DNA of 64,000 nucleotides from an uncultured Pelagibacteraceae bacterium (GCA_902556855.1 CACDXJ010000001.1:1-64000); one strand, 5' to 3'; shown: positions 23,676 to 34,391, counted from the first letter of the stretch. The notes: generated by a model not told the origin, from the sequence alone. A program made the numbers and translations.

Positions 23676-25013
23676 CTAGGCTGCAAAATCTTTTTTTTCT
23701 GAATTACTAATAATTTCACCAAATAAAGTATTTTGGTTTCCATTTGTAATAGTAACGTCTTTGATTTTTCCTTTTAAATTTTCATTACTTTTAACAATAA
23801 CTGAATTTAGATATTCGTCTCTCCCAAAAAATTCATCTTTTTTCCTACTAGATCTATTTTCGAAAAGAATTGTAGATTTTTTATTGAAAAGTTTTTTTCT
23901 ATATTTCATTTTAATTCTCTCAGCTTCTCTTTGAAAAATTTCTAATCGTTTCTTAGCAATTTTATTATCTATTTTCTTCATTTCAGCAGCTGGTGTGCCC
24001 AGTCTGGGACTAAAAATAAAAGAATAAGTATTTATATAGCCGACTTTTTTCAATAGTTCATATGAAGCATCAAAGTCTTTATCGGTTTCACCAGGGTAAC
24101 CAATGATAAAATCACTTGAGAACTCAATTAATGGATTTGATTTTTTTAGCTCACTTATTAAATCAAGGTAATAATGAATGTCGTGCTTTCTGTTCATATT
24201 TCTCAATATATTGTCCGAACCACTTTGTACTGGTAAGTGGATTAAAGGCATCAGTTTTTTTGAAGTTCTATGAATATCAATTAAATCCTTTGAAAAATCA
24301 ATAGGATGTGAAGTTGTGTATCTTATTCTTTTTAAATTTTCAATTTTTGAGATTTCGAAAATTAAATCTGAGAGTCTTTTCCCCTCATAGTTATAAGCAT
24401 TCACATTTTGACCTAGTAAAGTAATTTCACTTGTCCCGTTTTCAACCAACTCTTTACACTCTTTAAAAAGCTCTTTTACTGATCTTGAAAATTCAGCACC
24501 TCTTGTATAAGGGACAACACAAAATTTACAAAATTTATCACAACCTTCTTGAATAGTTAAGTAAGAAGAAACACTACTGCTAGAATTTTTAAAGCGATTT
24601 AAATTATCAAATTTTTCAATAACATCAAACTCTGTAAAGTTTATTTTGTTAGATTCTTTCTCTAGTTTAAGTAATGTACTGTTAAACAAATGATAAGATT
24701 GTGGTCCAATCACTGCATCAATATATTTTTCTTTCTTTAATAAAATGTCTCCCTCGGCTTGCGCCACACAACCAGTTACTACTATGATTGGTTTTTTTTT
24801 ATTTCTAAACTCTTTTTTTACTCTACCAATATCGTGATACACTTTCTCGGTAGCTTTTTCTCTGATATGGCATGTATTAAGTACATAACAATCCGCCTCG
24901 GATAAATTATTTGTTTTTTTATAATTTATATTCTTTGCTATATCATAAATACGATCGCTATCGTACTCATTCATTTGACACCCAAAGGTTTTTATGAATA
25001 TTTTTTTTTCCAA
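23676..25013 (-). CDS. miaB: tRNA-2-methylthio-N6-dimethylallyladenosine synthase MiaB
   Basis: TFGCQMNEYDSDRI, radical-SAM CDKFCKFCVVPYTRG, TRAM domain. Confidence 0.96.
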   Translation of the reverse strand: MEKKIFIKTFGCQMNEYDSDRIYDIAKNINYKKTNNLSEADCYVLNTCHIREKATEKVYHDIGRVKKEFRNKKKPIIVVTGCVAQAEGDILLKKEKYIDAVIGPQSYHLFNSTLLKLEKESNKINFTEFDVIEKFDNLNRFKNSSSSVSSYLTIQEGCDKFCKFCVVPYTRGAEFSRSVKELFKECKELVENGTSEITLLGQNVNAYNYEGKRLSDLIFEISKIENLKRIRYTTSHPIDFSKDLIDIHRTSKKLMPLIHLPVQSGSDNILRNMNRKHDIHYYLDLISELKKSNPLIEFSSDFIIGYPGETDKDFDASYELLKKVGYINTYSFIFSPRLGTPAAEMKKIDNKIAKKRLEIFQREAERIKMKYRKKLFNKKSTILFENRSSRKKDEFFGRDEYLNSVIVKSNENLKGKIKDVTITNGNQNTLFGEIISNSEKKDFAA

Positions 25014-25014
25014 A

Positions 25015-25434
25015 CTATTTTTTTATTTTTGAACCATAAAGTTCTAATTTATGATCTACTAAGTTATAACCTAATTTTTTTGCGATTTTTTTCTGGAGTT
25101 CTTCAATATCTTTATCCACGAACTCAACAATTTCTCCGCTATTAATATCAATTAGATGATTATGATCATCATTAATTTCATATCTTGCTTTACCCGCTTT
25201 AAAATCATGTTTAACTAATATTCCAGCCTCCTCAAAAAGTTTTACCGTTCTGTAAACTGTCGCGATACTTATTTTATTATCTATCACAGCCACTCTTTTA
25301 TGTAATTCATCTACATCTGGGTGATCTTTTGATCCGTAAACTTCTTTAGACTCAGAAAGAATTTTAGCTATAACCTTCCTTTGATCAGTAAGTCTCACAC
25401 CTTTTTGTTTACATTTTTCTTCAATTATACTCAT
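25015..25434 (-). CDS. fur: Fur-family transcriptional regulator
   Basis: GVRLTDQRKVIAKIL, ISIATVYRTVKLFEEAGIL, DDHNHLIDINSGEIVEF. Confidence 0.9.
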   Translation of the reverse strand: MSIIEEKCKQKGVRLTDQRKVIAKILSESKEVYGSKDHPDVDELHKRVAVIDNKISIATVYRTVKLFEEAGILVKHDFKAGKARYEINDDHNHLIDINSGEIVEFVDKDIEELQKKIAKKLGYNLVDHKLELYGSKIKK

Positions 25435-25442
25435 GTCTTAAT

Positions 25443-25844
25443 TTAACTTAAATAGATGGGCTTAATCAATTTTTTTTCGATTAATTTTTTATTTAATAGT
25501 TTTTCAATATTTTCCTGATTAAATTCATGTAAATCCGAGTTTTTATAACCAAAAAGTTTAACTTTTTTTGATATTTCAAGACCTTTGGCTATCGCCAATG
25601 AAGTCCGAATTCCTGAAAAACTACCTGGGCCTTGATTTACTATAATACTAAAGTTCTCATCTAGTTCTACTTTGTATTTTTCGATGCAATTAAGAATTTC
25701 GGCAACGAGCTTTTCACTATTGTTTTTATTTTCGAATTTGTGAAAAAAAAAATCTTTATTTATTCTTAAACCTAATTTATCATCGTTACCGATGCATTTA
25801 ATTATTAAGAAATCTTTGATCATAATTAATTTTCTGTTTATCAT
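25443..25844 (-). CDS. tsaB: Short TsaB-like tRNA t6A modification protein
   Basis: IIVNQGPGSFSGIRTSLAIAKGLEISKKV; only 133 aa; alternative start at 25823. Confidence 0.75.
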   Translation of the reverse strand: MINRKLIMIKDFLIIKCIGNDDKLGLRINKDFFFHKFENKNNSEKLVAEILNCIEKYKVELDENFSIIVNQGPGSFSGIRTSLAIAKGLEISKKVKLFGYKNSDLHEFNQENIEKLLNKKLIEKKLIKPIYLS

Positions 25845-26847
25845 TGCGTTTTACCACCCAATGACATTTGCTGCAAATAATACTCATTTTGAAGATTATG
25901 GCCTTGTTTCGATAATGTATCATAGATTTAATGAAAGCAAGTATCCTTCTACTAACATACAATTAAACGTTTTTAAAAAACAACTTCAAGTAATAGAAGA
26001 TGAGGGTATAAAGTTTATTCATCCCAAAAATTTTAAAAAAAGTCTTTCTGAAAATAAAAGCCAAAGAAAAATTCTTCTTACAATAGATGATGGTTTATCA
26101 TCATTTTATGAAAATGCTTGGCCGATTTTAAAGGAAAAGGAAATACCTTTCATATTATTTGTAAATACTAGAGAAGTAGGAGCATTTAATTATATGAATT
26201 GGAGTCAAATTCTTGAGTTACACAAATCAGATAATGTAGAAATTGGTAATCATAGCCACTCTCATGAATATCTAGTGGATGAAGATCCGGAAATCATTAA
26301 AAAAGATATAGAAAAATCTATAAAAATATTTAAAGAAAAACTGGGAAATAATTCTGAATTTTTTTCATACCCTTTTGGTGAATACAGTCTTGAGTTTAAA
26401 AAGATTATTAAAGATTTAAAGTTCAAATATGCATTTGGTCAACATTCAGGTGTGATAGACGAAACTAAAGATTTATGGGAACTTCCAAGATTTCCAATTA
26501 ATGAGAAATATGGAGAGATACAGAGATTTAAAACTTTAATGAAGACTTTGCCATTTAAATACAAAAAAATCACTCCAGAAGATAAATACTTATTACAATC
26601 CAAAAACCCTCCAGAAGTTAAGATTGAATTTTACGACAATATTAAAAATTTAAACCAAATAAATTGTTTTTCAAATGAAGGAAATAAATGGAGAAACTCT
26701 GAACTCAAATTTACTGATCTGAATATTTTAAAAGTGAAGATTAGCGAAAAATTTATTGGCGAACGTGGAAGAATAAATTGTTCACTTAGAGAAGAGCATG
26801 GATTCTGGAGATGGTTAGGAATTCAATATGTCGTGAGTGAAAAGTAA
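25792..26847 (+). CDS. Secreted polysaccharide deacetylase
   Basis: Signal peptide; YGLVSIMYHRF, LLTIDDGLSSFYENAWPIL, VEIGNHSHSHEYL, FSYPFGEYS. Confidence 0.88.
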   Translation: MHLIIKKSLIIINFLFIIAFYHPMTFAANNTHFEDYGLVSIMYHRFNESKYPSTNIQLNVFKKQLQVIEDEGIKFIHPKNFKKSLSENKSQRKILLTIDDGLSSFYENAWPILKEKEIPFILFVNTREVGAFNYMNWSQILELHKSDNVEIGNHSHSHEYLVDEDPEIIKKDIEKSIKIFKEKLGNNSEFFSYPFGEYSLEFKKIIKDLKFKYAFGQHSGVIDETKDLWELPRFPINEKYGEIQRFKTLMKTLPFKYKKITPEDKYLLQSKNPPEVKIEFYDNIKNLNQINCFSNEGNKWRNSELKFTDLNILKVKISEKFIGERGRINCSLREEHGFWRWLGIQYVVSEK

Positions 26848-28368
26848 CTAAGAATTTAATTCAACTTGTTTTACCGAATTAACTAATTTCACTAGTTCAA
26901 AATCAGTCAACCTATTTTGTGTGATGATCTGATTTAATATTTTTGTATACTCTGATCCTGTCTGGGCATAATTTTTAAGTGTGTCTGTCAAAGCTAAACC
27001 TGTTATCTTTTTATTTTTATTTCTTAATTGTTTTCTTTTTTCTCGAAACTTACTATAACTTTTATGAGTATTTAAATTATTCTTATATGCTTTTACTGAT
27101 GCTCTAAGAATGGGAAATTTAAGTATTTTATGGTTTTTGTCACCATCTCTTTTCAAAGGAGCAATACCCTGACCATCCCAAGTCCATTGACCAAATATCG
27201 CGTTACCCTCTAATGCAAATCTTGATGTTCCCCAACCACTCTCTTTAGCAGCTTGCGCTAAAGCAATAGAAACTGGAATCGCGTCCATTCTGACGATCAG
27301 TTCGTTTAGATCACCCTTTTTAACTTTATATTCCAAAAGTTTTTGTCTTAACCATTGTTTCTCTAAATCAGACGTATATTTTTTTTGTGACAAATCCTTT
27401 AGTTTTTCTCTGTCATCTAAAATTTTTTCATTTTCTGCAACAACTAAAGGTAAAACTATTTTGATAAAGGTTTCTTTCTTGAGTTGAACGCTTTGTAAAT
27501 CGTCAAGATCTCTCGGAAATTGGGTAAAGTAAATTGGCTTAACCAGTTTTTGATTTCTTACTTTACTTAAATCATAGTCAACATCTTTAAAGAGTTGTAT
27601 TACAGTTTCAGTTTTTAAATTAAGATCTGGTAAAATTACTTCTGCAACTTTATTTCTTTTAACCTTAAGTTCAGGTTTTGCTACTTTTTTTTCAGTTTTT
27701 TCTTTTTTTTCAATTTTAGATTCTACTTTTTTCTCAGGTTTTTTAATTTTTGGCTCTACTTTTTTTTCAATCTTTTTCTCAATTTTTTTAGCCTCTTTAT
27801 CTTTATCTTTTGAGAAATCATAATTTTTGTATGTGTTAAAACCCGCAACTAAAACTGTAGTAACGCCAACCACAACGAAAAAGCCAAGAATAACATTTCG
27901 TGCACTTTTTTGATCTATTTGTTGATTGTATATTGAGTTGAATACGTCTGTAAAAAGATTTCCAAAAAATTTTCCTACAGTAACTCCAAGTTTTGGAAGG
28001 ATATTTAGAAAATTTATCCCAGCGTTACCTGCACCCTTCCATATATTAGAAAGACCATGATTAAATTTTCTTGAAGTATCGTGTTTATAATTTTCAACCC
28101 GTCTAATAAACCTATTTTTATCTCTAATTTTTTTTTCTTTGTAATCAATTATACTTGATTTTAATTTTGATATTGGTTTAGTGAAATTATCTCTAAAAAA
28201 ACTAGATTTAAAATCTTTTGGAATGATAATCTTATTTTTTTTTAGAATTAGTTCAATCTGACCTGTTGTTAAAGTTTTTCTACTCTTTGTGTAGTCTTGT
28301 ATCTCTTTAACATTATAAATATAAGCTAGTTCAAGTAATTTATCTCTATAACTTAATTTTTTTTTCAT
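26848..28368 (-). CDS. Bax-like glucosaminidase-domain protein with N-terminal TM and Lys/Glu-rich linker
   Basis: IPVSIALAQAAKESGWGTSRFALEGNAIFGQWTWDGQGIAP, LKNYAQTGSEYTKIL. Confidence 0.85.
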   Translation of the reverse strand: MKKKLSYRDKLLELAYIYNVKEIQDYTKSRKTLTTGQIELILKKNKIIIPKDFKSSFFRDNFTKPISKLKSSIIDYKEKKIRDKNRFIRRVENYKHDTSRKFNHGLSNIWKGAGNAGINFLNILPKLGVTVGKFFGNLFTDVFNSIYNQQIDQKSARNVILGFFVVVGVTTVLVAGFNTYKNYDFSKDKDKEAKKIEKKIEKKVEPKIKKPEKKVESKIEKKEKTEKKVAKPELKVKRNKVAEVILPDLNLKTETVIQLFKDVDYDLSKVRNQKLVKPIYFTQFPRDLDDLQSVQLKKETFIKIVLPLVVAENEKILDDREKLKDLSQKKYTSDLEKQWLRQKLLEYKVKKGDLNELIVRMDAIPVSIALAQAAKESGWGTSRFALEGNAIFGQWTWDGQGIAPLKRDGDKNHKILKFPILRASVKAYKNNLNTHKSYSKFREKRKQLRNKNKKITGLALTDTLKNYAQTGSEYTKILNQIITQNRLTDFELVKLVNSVKQVELNS

Positions 28369-28370
28369 AA

Positions 28371-28919
28371 TTAGTTTGCCTCCACCGAATTAACTTCTTT
28401 GACATAGTGTTTCAAAAGATTTTGAACACCCTGTTTTAAAGTCATTAGAGAGCTAGGACAGCCAGAGCAACTTCCTTGAAGTTGAACTTTAACTACACCA
28501 TTTTCAAATGATTTAAATTTTATATCTCCACCATCTCTGGCAACGGCTGGCCTAATCTTCGTGTCTAAAACATCTATTATTCTTTTTACTGTATCGTTCT
28601 CATCTTCAATCGAAAGTGAAGAACTGTTATTTTCTTTTAAAATTGGTCCATCGTTTTTCTCAAAATAATGATTTAAATGTGAAATCACCATTGGTTTTAA
28701 GTCGTTCCAAGAAACTTCATCCGTTTTTTTTACCGATAAAAAATTTTTAGATAATAAAACTAATTCGACGCCCTTAAATGCTAAAAGTTCTTTAATAAAA
28801 GAGTTTTTTAAATCTTTAGAATTACTCCTTTGAAATTCCTCAGTTCCGATAGCTGAAATTACTTTCTCGGATAGAAATTTTAAAGAGTTAGGATTAGGAG
28901 TAGACTCTGTTTGTATCAT
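28371..28919 (-). CDS. NifU-like Fe-S scaffold/carrier (Nfu)
   Basis: IQTESTPNPNSLKFL Nfu_N; IRPAVARDGGDIKF, LQGSCSGCPSSLMTLKQGV. Confidence 0.93.
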   Translation of the reverse strand: MIQTESTPNPNSLKFLSEKVISAIGTEEFQRSNSKDLKNSFIKELLAFKGVELVLLSKNFLSVKKTDEVSWNDLKPMVISHLNHYFEKNDGPILKENNSSSLSIEDENDTVKRIIDVLDTKIRPAVARDGGDIKFKSFENGVVKVQLQGSCSGCPSSLMTLKQGVQNLLKHYVKEVNSVEAN

Positions 28920-28931
28920 GAAGAATTTATA

Positions 28932-29936
28932 TTATATCAATCCTACTTTTTCACGTATATTTTTAAGGTTTTCCTCAGCTATAATATTGGCTTTTTCAGT
29001 GCCTTTTTTTAAAATTTGCTCTAGATGCGACTTATCTTCCATAAGCTTTTTAATTTCTTTACCTACAGGTGTAATTTCATCAATTAAAAGTTCAGCTAAT
29101 TTAGTTTTCAAAAAAGAATATTCTTTACCACACATTTCGTTTAAAACTTTTTCAAGAGAAATTTTTGAAACTTCAGAATAAATATTAAGTAAATTTGATG
29201 CCTCTGGTTTTTGTACTAATTCTTTATGATTGTCAGGGATCTGATCAGAGTCTGATTTAGCTTTTTTTATCTTTTTTTTTATTTCATCGGCGCTATCTTT
29301 TAAATTTATTCTTGAGTAATCTGACTCTTCAGATTTACTCATCTTTTTTGTTCCGTCCCTTAGACTCATAACTCGTGAAATGTTTTTTGGGATAAGTGGT
29401 TCTGGTAAGGGAAAGAAATCTTTACAATTAAAATCATTATTAAATTTTTGTGCGATGTCTCTTGATAATTCTAAGTGTTGCTTTTGGTCAGCACCAACAG
29501 GCACATGTGTAGCTTTATACAGAAGTATATCGGCAGCCATTAAGTTAGGATAAATATACAATCCTACACTTGCTTTTTCTCTATCTGATCCAGCTTTGTC
29601 TTTAAACTGTGTCATTCGATTTAACCATCCTATTCTTGAAACACAATTTAAAATCCATGCTAATTCAGTATGACCTGAGACTGAAGATTGATTGAATATT
29701 ATACTTTTACTTGGATTAAGACCTGTTGCTATAAAACTAGCAACAGTCTCTAAAACATTTTTACGTAACTCGACAGGGTTCTGAAAAGTGGTTATCGCAT
29801 GAAGGTCTACAACACAATAAATACAATTCATTTCTTTTTGTAATGAAACAAAGTTTTTTAAAGCTCCAAGATAATTTCCTAGATGTAAGTTTCCAGTAGG
29901 TTGAACTCCAGAAAATACCAATTTTTTTTTAATCAT
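28932..29936 (-). CDS. trpS: Tryptophanyl-tRNA synthetase
   Basis: [35 protein letters not shown]. Confidence 0.97.
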   Translation of the reverse strand: MIKKKLVFSGVQPTGNLHLGNYLGALKNFVSLQKEMNCIYCVVDLHAITTFQNPVELRKNVLETVASFIATGLNPSKSIIFNQSSVSGHTELAWILNCVSRIGWLNRMTQFKDKAGSDREKASVGLYIYPNLMAADILLYKATHVPVGADQKQHLELSRDIAQKFNNDFNCKDFFPLPEPLIPKNISRVMSLRDGTKKMSKSEESDYSRINLKDSADEIKKKIKKAKSDSDQIPDNHKELVQKPEASNLLNIYSEVSKISLEKVLNEMCGKEYSFLKTKLAELLIDEITPVGKEIKKLMEDKSHLEQILKKGTEKANIIAEENLKNIREKVGLI

Positions 29937-31463
29937 TTAGTTTGTTTTATAATTTTTAATTTTTAATAATCCCAATAAATAACAAGATAACAAATAAACA
30001 ATCCCAACGAAACTTACAATAACTAATAAATAAATCGACTTAAAAGTAGATGTATATTGGAGATAGTTTGAATACTTTTCCAAAGCAAGTACAAGTGCAC
30101 ATGCCATAATGATAGATGAAATTAAAATTTTACAAAAATTATTTAATAATTTCTTTTGTAAAATTAGATAATTTCTCTGTTGAAGAAAATATAAAAACGT
30201 TAAAACACCTATCCATGTTGATATAGAAGTTGCGATAGGAATTATTAAGAAGCCAATTTGATTAAAAAAACTTAAACTAATTATTACATTTAAAAAAACT
30301 ATTAATGATGAAATGTAAAACGGAGTTTTAGTATCATCTCTTGCAAAGAAAAAATTAGATAAGATTTTTACCAACGCAAATGCAACAATACCAAAACCAA
30401 AAAACATTAAAGCATCAGATGTTATTTCAACATCATTTTGAGTGAAAGAACCATATCCAAAAAGTCCATTAATTATTTCCTCCGAAGCAATTACTAAACC
30501 TAAACTAGCCGGTATTGATAATAATAAAGATAATTGTATAGAATCGTTTTGAATTTTTTCAACTTTCAAATAATTTTTTAATTTAAAAGCTTTAGATAGA
30601 ACGGGCAATGAGACAGTTCCTACGGCTATTCCAGCAATAGCTAAATTAATCTGATAAACTCTGTCTGCGTAATATAAATATGAAACTGCCCCAGACTGAA
30701 AAGAAGCAATAATTGTTCCGACTAGAATATTAATTTGTGTTACACCAGAGGAAAAAACACTGGGCAGTAACTTTTTAAAAAAAAATTTTACATTGTTAGT
30801 GATCTTAAGCTTAAAATTTAAATTTGGTCTATAAAATTTTATTGTAAAATAAATTAAAAATATTAGTTGAATAATACCAGCTATAGTAACACCATAAGAA
30901 AGTTGTTTAGAGATATTTAAATTCTGAAAGTATGAAACTAAAATAGTAATTATTAAAATAACATTTAATATTATTGGTGCGGCAGCTGCAGCTGCGAACT
31001 TGTTATTAGAATTTAAGATACCTGAAAAAAAAGAGGACAAACTAACAAATAACAAAAAAGGAAATGTAATTCGCGTAAATTCAACAGCAAGATTGAATTT
31101 AATATCGTCTGTAATAAACCCAGGTGCAATCAAATAAACTAAATAGGGAGTAAATATTTCTGCTAAGGTTACAATTAAAAGTAAAATAAATAATAGTATA
31201 CTAAAAACCTCATCAGCAAATTTTTTACCTTTTTTTTTATCTTTAAGTTTTGCTGAAGTGTAACTAGGTATAAAAGCTGCATTGAAAGTGCCTTCAGCAA
31301 ATAGACGCCTAAATGTATTGGGTAGTCTAAAAGCAACAAAAAAAGCATCTGCAAAGATCGAGGCACCAAGAAAAATAGCTATTAAAATATCTCTCAAGTA
31401 GCCTAAAATTCTGCTGATTAGTGTAAAAAAACTAAATATTGAAGCTGAAGAAAGTAAGTTCAT
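29937..31463 (-). CDS. murJ: Lipid II flippase MurJ (MviN)
   Basis: SRILGYLRDILIAIFLG...ADAFFVAFRLPNTFRRLFAEGTFNAAFIP; multi-TM. Confidence 0.95.
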   Translation of the reverse strand: MNLLSSASIFSFFTLISRILGYLRDILIAIFLGASIFADAFFVAFRLPNTFRRLFAEGTFNAAFIPSYTSAKLKDKKKGKKFADEVFSILLFILLLIVTLAEIFTPYLVYLIAPGFITDDIKFNLAVEFTRITFPFLLFVSLSSFFSGILNSNNKFAAAAAAPIILNVILIITILVSYFQNLNISKQLSYGVTIAGIIQLIFLIYFTIKFYRPNLNFKLKITNNVKFFFKKLLPSVFSSGVTQINILVGTIIASFQSGAVSYLYYADRVYQINLAIAGIAVGTVSLPVLSKAFKLKNYLKVEKIQNDSIQLSLLLSIPASLGLVIASEEIINGLFGYGSFTQNDVEITSDALMFFGFGIVAFALVKILSNFFFARDDTKTPFYISSLIVFLNVIISLSFFNQIGFLIIPIATSISTWIGVLTFLYFLQQRNYLILQKKLLNNFCKILISSIIMACALVLALEKYSNYLQYTSTFKSIYLLVIVSFVGIVYLLSCYLLGLLKIKNYKTN

Positions 31464-31533
31464 ATTTGATCTAAATTAAGCCATAAATTTATAGTGAATT
31501 AAATTCCTTTATATTACATACTCATAAAAATAA

Positions 31534-33816
31534 ATGCCAAAGAAAACAGAAATTGATCATTATTCAGACAAAGAAGCTCTGGATTTTCATATAAAGGGAA
31601 AGTCAGGCAAAATTGAGATTAATTCTAGCAAACCTCTAACCACAAAAAGAGATCTTTCTCTTGCATATTCTCCAGGGGTTGCTGCTCCAGTAAAAGAAAT
31701 AGCAAAAAATCCAGATCTCGCTTACGATTATACAAGCAAAGGAAATTTAGTTGCAGTTATTAGTAATGGATCAGCAATATTAGGATTGGGTAATTTAGGA
31801 TCTTTAGCTTCAAAACCTGTAATGGAAGGTAAGTCGGTTCTTTTTAAGAGATTTGCAGATATAGATTCTATAGATATAGAAATAAATAGTAATGACGCCA
31901 ATTCGATAATTGAAACTATTAAAAATATTGGAGGAACATTTGGTGGTATTAATCTTGAAGATATAGCAGCTCCAGATTGTTTTTTAATTGAACAGAAATT
32001 AAAAGATCTTTTAGATATTCCTATTTTTCATGATGATCAACACGGGACCGCAATAATAACAACTGCAGCATTAATAAACGCTTTAGACATTTCTAAAAAA
32101 AAAATTGAAAATGTTAAAATTGTTGTTAACGGAGCAGGAGCCTCAGCTCAAGCCTGCGCTAATTTATTTAAAAGCTCTGGAGTTAAAAGTGAAAATATAG
32201 TTATGTGTGATAGCAAAGGAGTTATACATAAGGGAAGAACGAATATAGATCAGTTTAAATCCGCTCATGCAGTCGAAACAAAACTCAGAACTTTAAAAGA
32301 GGCAATGGTAGATGCTGATGTTTTTTTAGGATTATCTGCAAAAGATGTTGTTTCAAAAGAGATGGTAAAATCAATGGCAGACAATCCCATCATATTTGCA
32401 TGCGCAAATCCAGACCCCGAAATAAAACCGGAATTAATCAAAGAGGCTAGATCTGATGCGATCATCGCTACAGGAAGATCCGACTATCCTAATCAGGTTA
32501 ACAATCTAATTGGATTTCCTTATATTTTTAGAGGGGCCCTAGATGTAAGAGCAAAAGAAATTAATGAATCAATGAAGGTAGCGGCTGCAAAAGCGATTGC
32601 TTTATTGGCTAGAGAAAATGTTCCAGATGAGGTGGTGTCTGCTTATGGAGGGGATAGACCAAGATATGGGAAAGATTATATTATTCCATCAACTTTCGAC
32701 CCAAGATTGATTAGTGTTATACCAGCTGCGGTTGCCGCTGCTGCTATGAAGAGTGGAGTAGCAAGAAAAAATATTTCCGATTTAGAAATTTATAAAGATC
32801 AATTAACAAACCGATTAGACCCTACGATGTCGCTAATGCAAGGAATAAACGCAAAGGTTAGAAAAAATCCTAAAAGAGTAATTTTTGCTGAAGGTGAAGA
32901 TGAAAATATGCTTAAGGCAGCCATTGAATTCGGAAGAAATAAACTTGGAACTCCTATTTTAATTGGAGCAGAGAAAAGAATTAAAGAACAATTAAACAAC
33001 ATAGGCTTAGATGAAAATTATAAAATTGAAATTATAAACTCAACTAATAAAGAAAAGAGAGAGAAATATGTAAAACACCTTTACAAGAGACTTCAAAGAG
33101 AAGGTCAATTAGAAAGAGATGTTGATCGTTTAGTCCGAAATGATCGTATTGCCTGGGGCGCTTCTATGATTGCATGTAATGACGCTGATGCGATGGTTAC
33201 TGGTAACATAAGACACTATGCTGCTTCTATAGAAAAACTAAAAAGGGTTACTGATCCTCGTCCAGGTGAAGAAATATTTGGAATGACAATGATAACTTTG
33301 AAAGGAAAAACAATTCTTGTTGCCGATACCAACGTACAAGATTTTCCTTCCCCAGAAAGATTAGTGAAAGTTTCGAAATCTTGTGTACGAGTTGCTAGAT
33401 TATTTGGATTTGATCCTAAAGTTGCCTTTTTATCCCATTCAACATTTGGAAAACCTATTTCAAAAAATACTAAGCACGTAAGAGATGCCATTGATTTACT
33501 TAAAAAAGAAAAAGTTGATTTTGATTTTGATGGTGAAATGCAGCCAGATGTAGCTCTTAACCCAATTTATCAAGAAATTTATCCATTTTCTAAAATTGTT
33601 GGAAATGCAAATATTTTAATAATGCCTGCTTTACACAGTGCGGCCATATCCACAAAATTGATGAAGGTTTTTGGTGGTGGTAAGCTTATTGGTCCTCTTT
33701 TAATAGGATTGGGCTCTCCAATTGAGGTAGCACCGTTAAGAGCTAGCACTTCAGAAATATTAAATTTGGCATCGATTGCTGCCTATTCATCTGACGTAAT
33801 TGACTATTCAAATTAA
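31534..33816 (+). CDS. maeB: NADP-dependent malic enzyme fused to phosphotransacetylase-like domain (MaeB type)
   Basis: LSLAYSPGVAAPVKEI, FHDDQHGTAIIT, C-terminal PTA_PTB domain; 760 aa. Confidence 0.95.
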   Translation: MPKKTEIDHYSDKEALDFHIKGKSGKIEINSSKPLTTKRDLSLAYSPGVAAPVKEIAKNPDLAYDYTSKGNLVAVISNGSAILGLGNLGSLASKPVMEGKSVLFKRFADIDSIDIEINSNDANSIIETIKNIGGTFGGINLEDIAAPDCFLIEQKLKDLLDIPIFHDDQHGTAIITTAALINALDISKKKIENVKIVVNGAGASAQACANLFKSSGVKSENIVMCDSKGVIHKGRTNIDQFKSAHAVETKLRTLKEAMVDADVFLGLSAKDVVSKEMVKSMADNPIIFACANPDPEIKPELIKEARSDAIIATGRSDYPNQVNNLIGFPYIFRGALDVRAKEINESMKVAAAKAIALLARENVPDEVVSAYGGDRPRYGKDYIIPSTFDPRLISVIPAAVAAAAMKSGVARKNISDLEIYKDQLTNRLDPTMSLMQGINAKVRKNPKRVIFAEGEDENMLKAAIEFGRNKLGTPILIGAEKRIKEQLNNIGLDENYKIEIINSTNKEKREKYVKHLYKRLQREGQLERDVDRLVRNDRIAWGASMIACNDADAMVTGNIRHYAASIEKLKRVTDPRPGEEIFGMTMITLKGKTILVADTNVQDFPSPERLVKVSKSCVRVARLFGFDPKVAFLSHSTFGKPISKNTKHVRDAIDLLKKEKVDFDFDGEMQPDVALNPIYQEIYPFSKIVGNANILIMPALHSAAISTKLMKVFGGGKLIGPLLIGLGSPIEVAPLRASTSEILNLASIAAYSSDVIDYSN

Positions 33817-34391
33817 AGTTTATTTCTACTTAACTCAGTTGCTAGATAAATTGAGGGATAAATTTCAAGCACATCATAAATTTTATTAGCTTCATTAATT
33901 ACTTCTTTTTTTTCCTCATGATCCATGGCAATACCAAAAATGTAAATTTTTTTGTTAATTGTTTCTAAAGTATAATTTCTCGATTTTGTTTTTTTATTTA
34001 TAATCAAAGCAGTTCTTAATTGACTAGTAATTAAGATATCTTTTGCTGTACTTTTAAAATTCGTTTGTCCTTTAATAGTAATAGCATTTTTTACTGAACG
34101 CACACCTTTTGTTTCCCAAGCCATTTTTGTAATTCTTATTTTTTCCTCTGGCTCATCTACTTTACCTGAAAGAAAAATTCTACCATCTAGTACCTCAGAT
34201 TGAATACTTAAAAAATATTTTTTATCTAATAATGTTAGTCTAGTAGATAAATTTTTTTGCATGATTGTATCATCAATTTGCATTCCAATAGTTCTTGGAT
34301 CAAAAGTTATATCTACTCCAGCACCAAATCTACCCATGCTGCTGCACGAAGTTAGAATGACTATAAGAAGTATATTAATTGCTGTTCTCAT
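33813..34391 (-). CDS. BON-domain lipoprotein
   Basis: Lipobox LTSCSS; two BON-like repeats (LDGRIFLSGKVDEPEEKIRITKMAWETKGVRSVKNAI). Confidence 0.85.
   Translation of the reverse strand: MRTAINILLIVILTSCSSMGRFGAGVDITFDPRTIGMQIDDTIMQKNLSTRLTLLDKKYFLSIQSEVLDGRIFLSGKVDEPEEKIRITKMAWETKGVRSVKNAITIKGQTNFKSTAKDILITSQLRTALIINKKTKSRNYTLETINKKIYIFGIAMDHEEKKEVINEANKIYDVLEIYPSIYLATELSRNKL

Noticed and set aside
27660-27800. Repetitive Lys/Glu tract in the Bax-like gene as a tandem-repeat element
   Set aside because: Low-complexity periplasmic linker coding sequence, not a regular DNA repeat.
33216-33491. Minus-strand 91-aa ORF inside maeB
   Set aside because: Antisense to a conserved domain, no homology signal.
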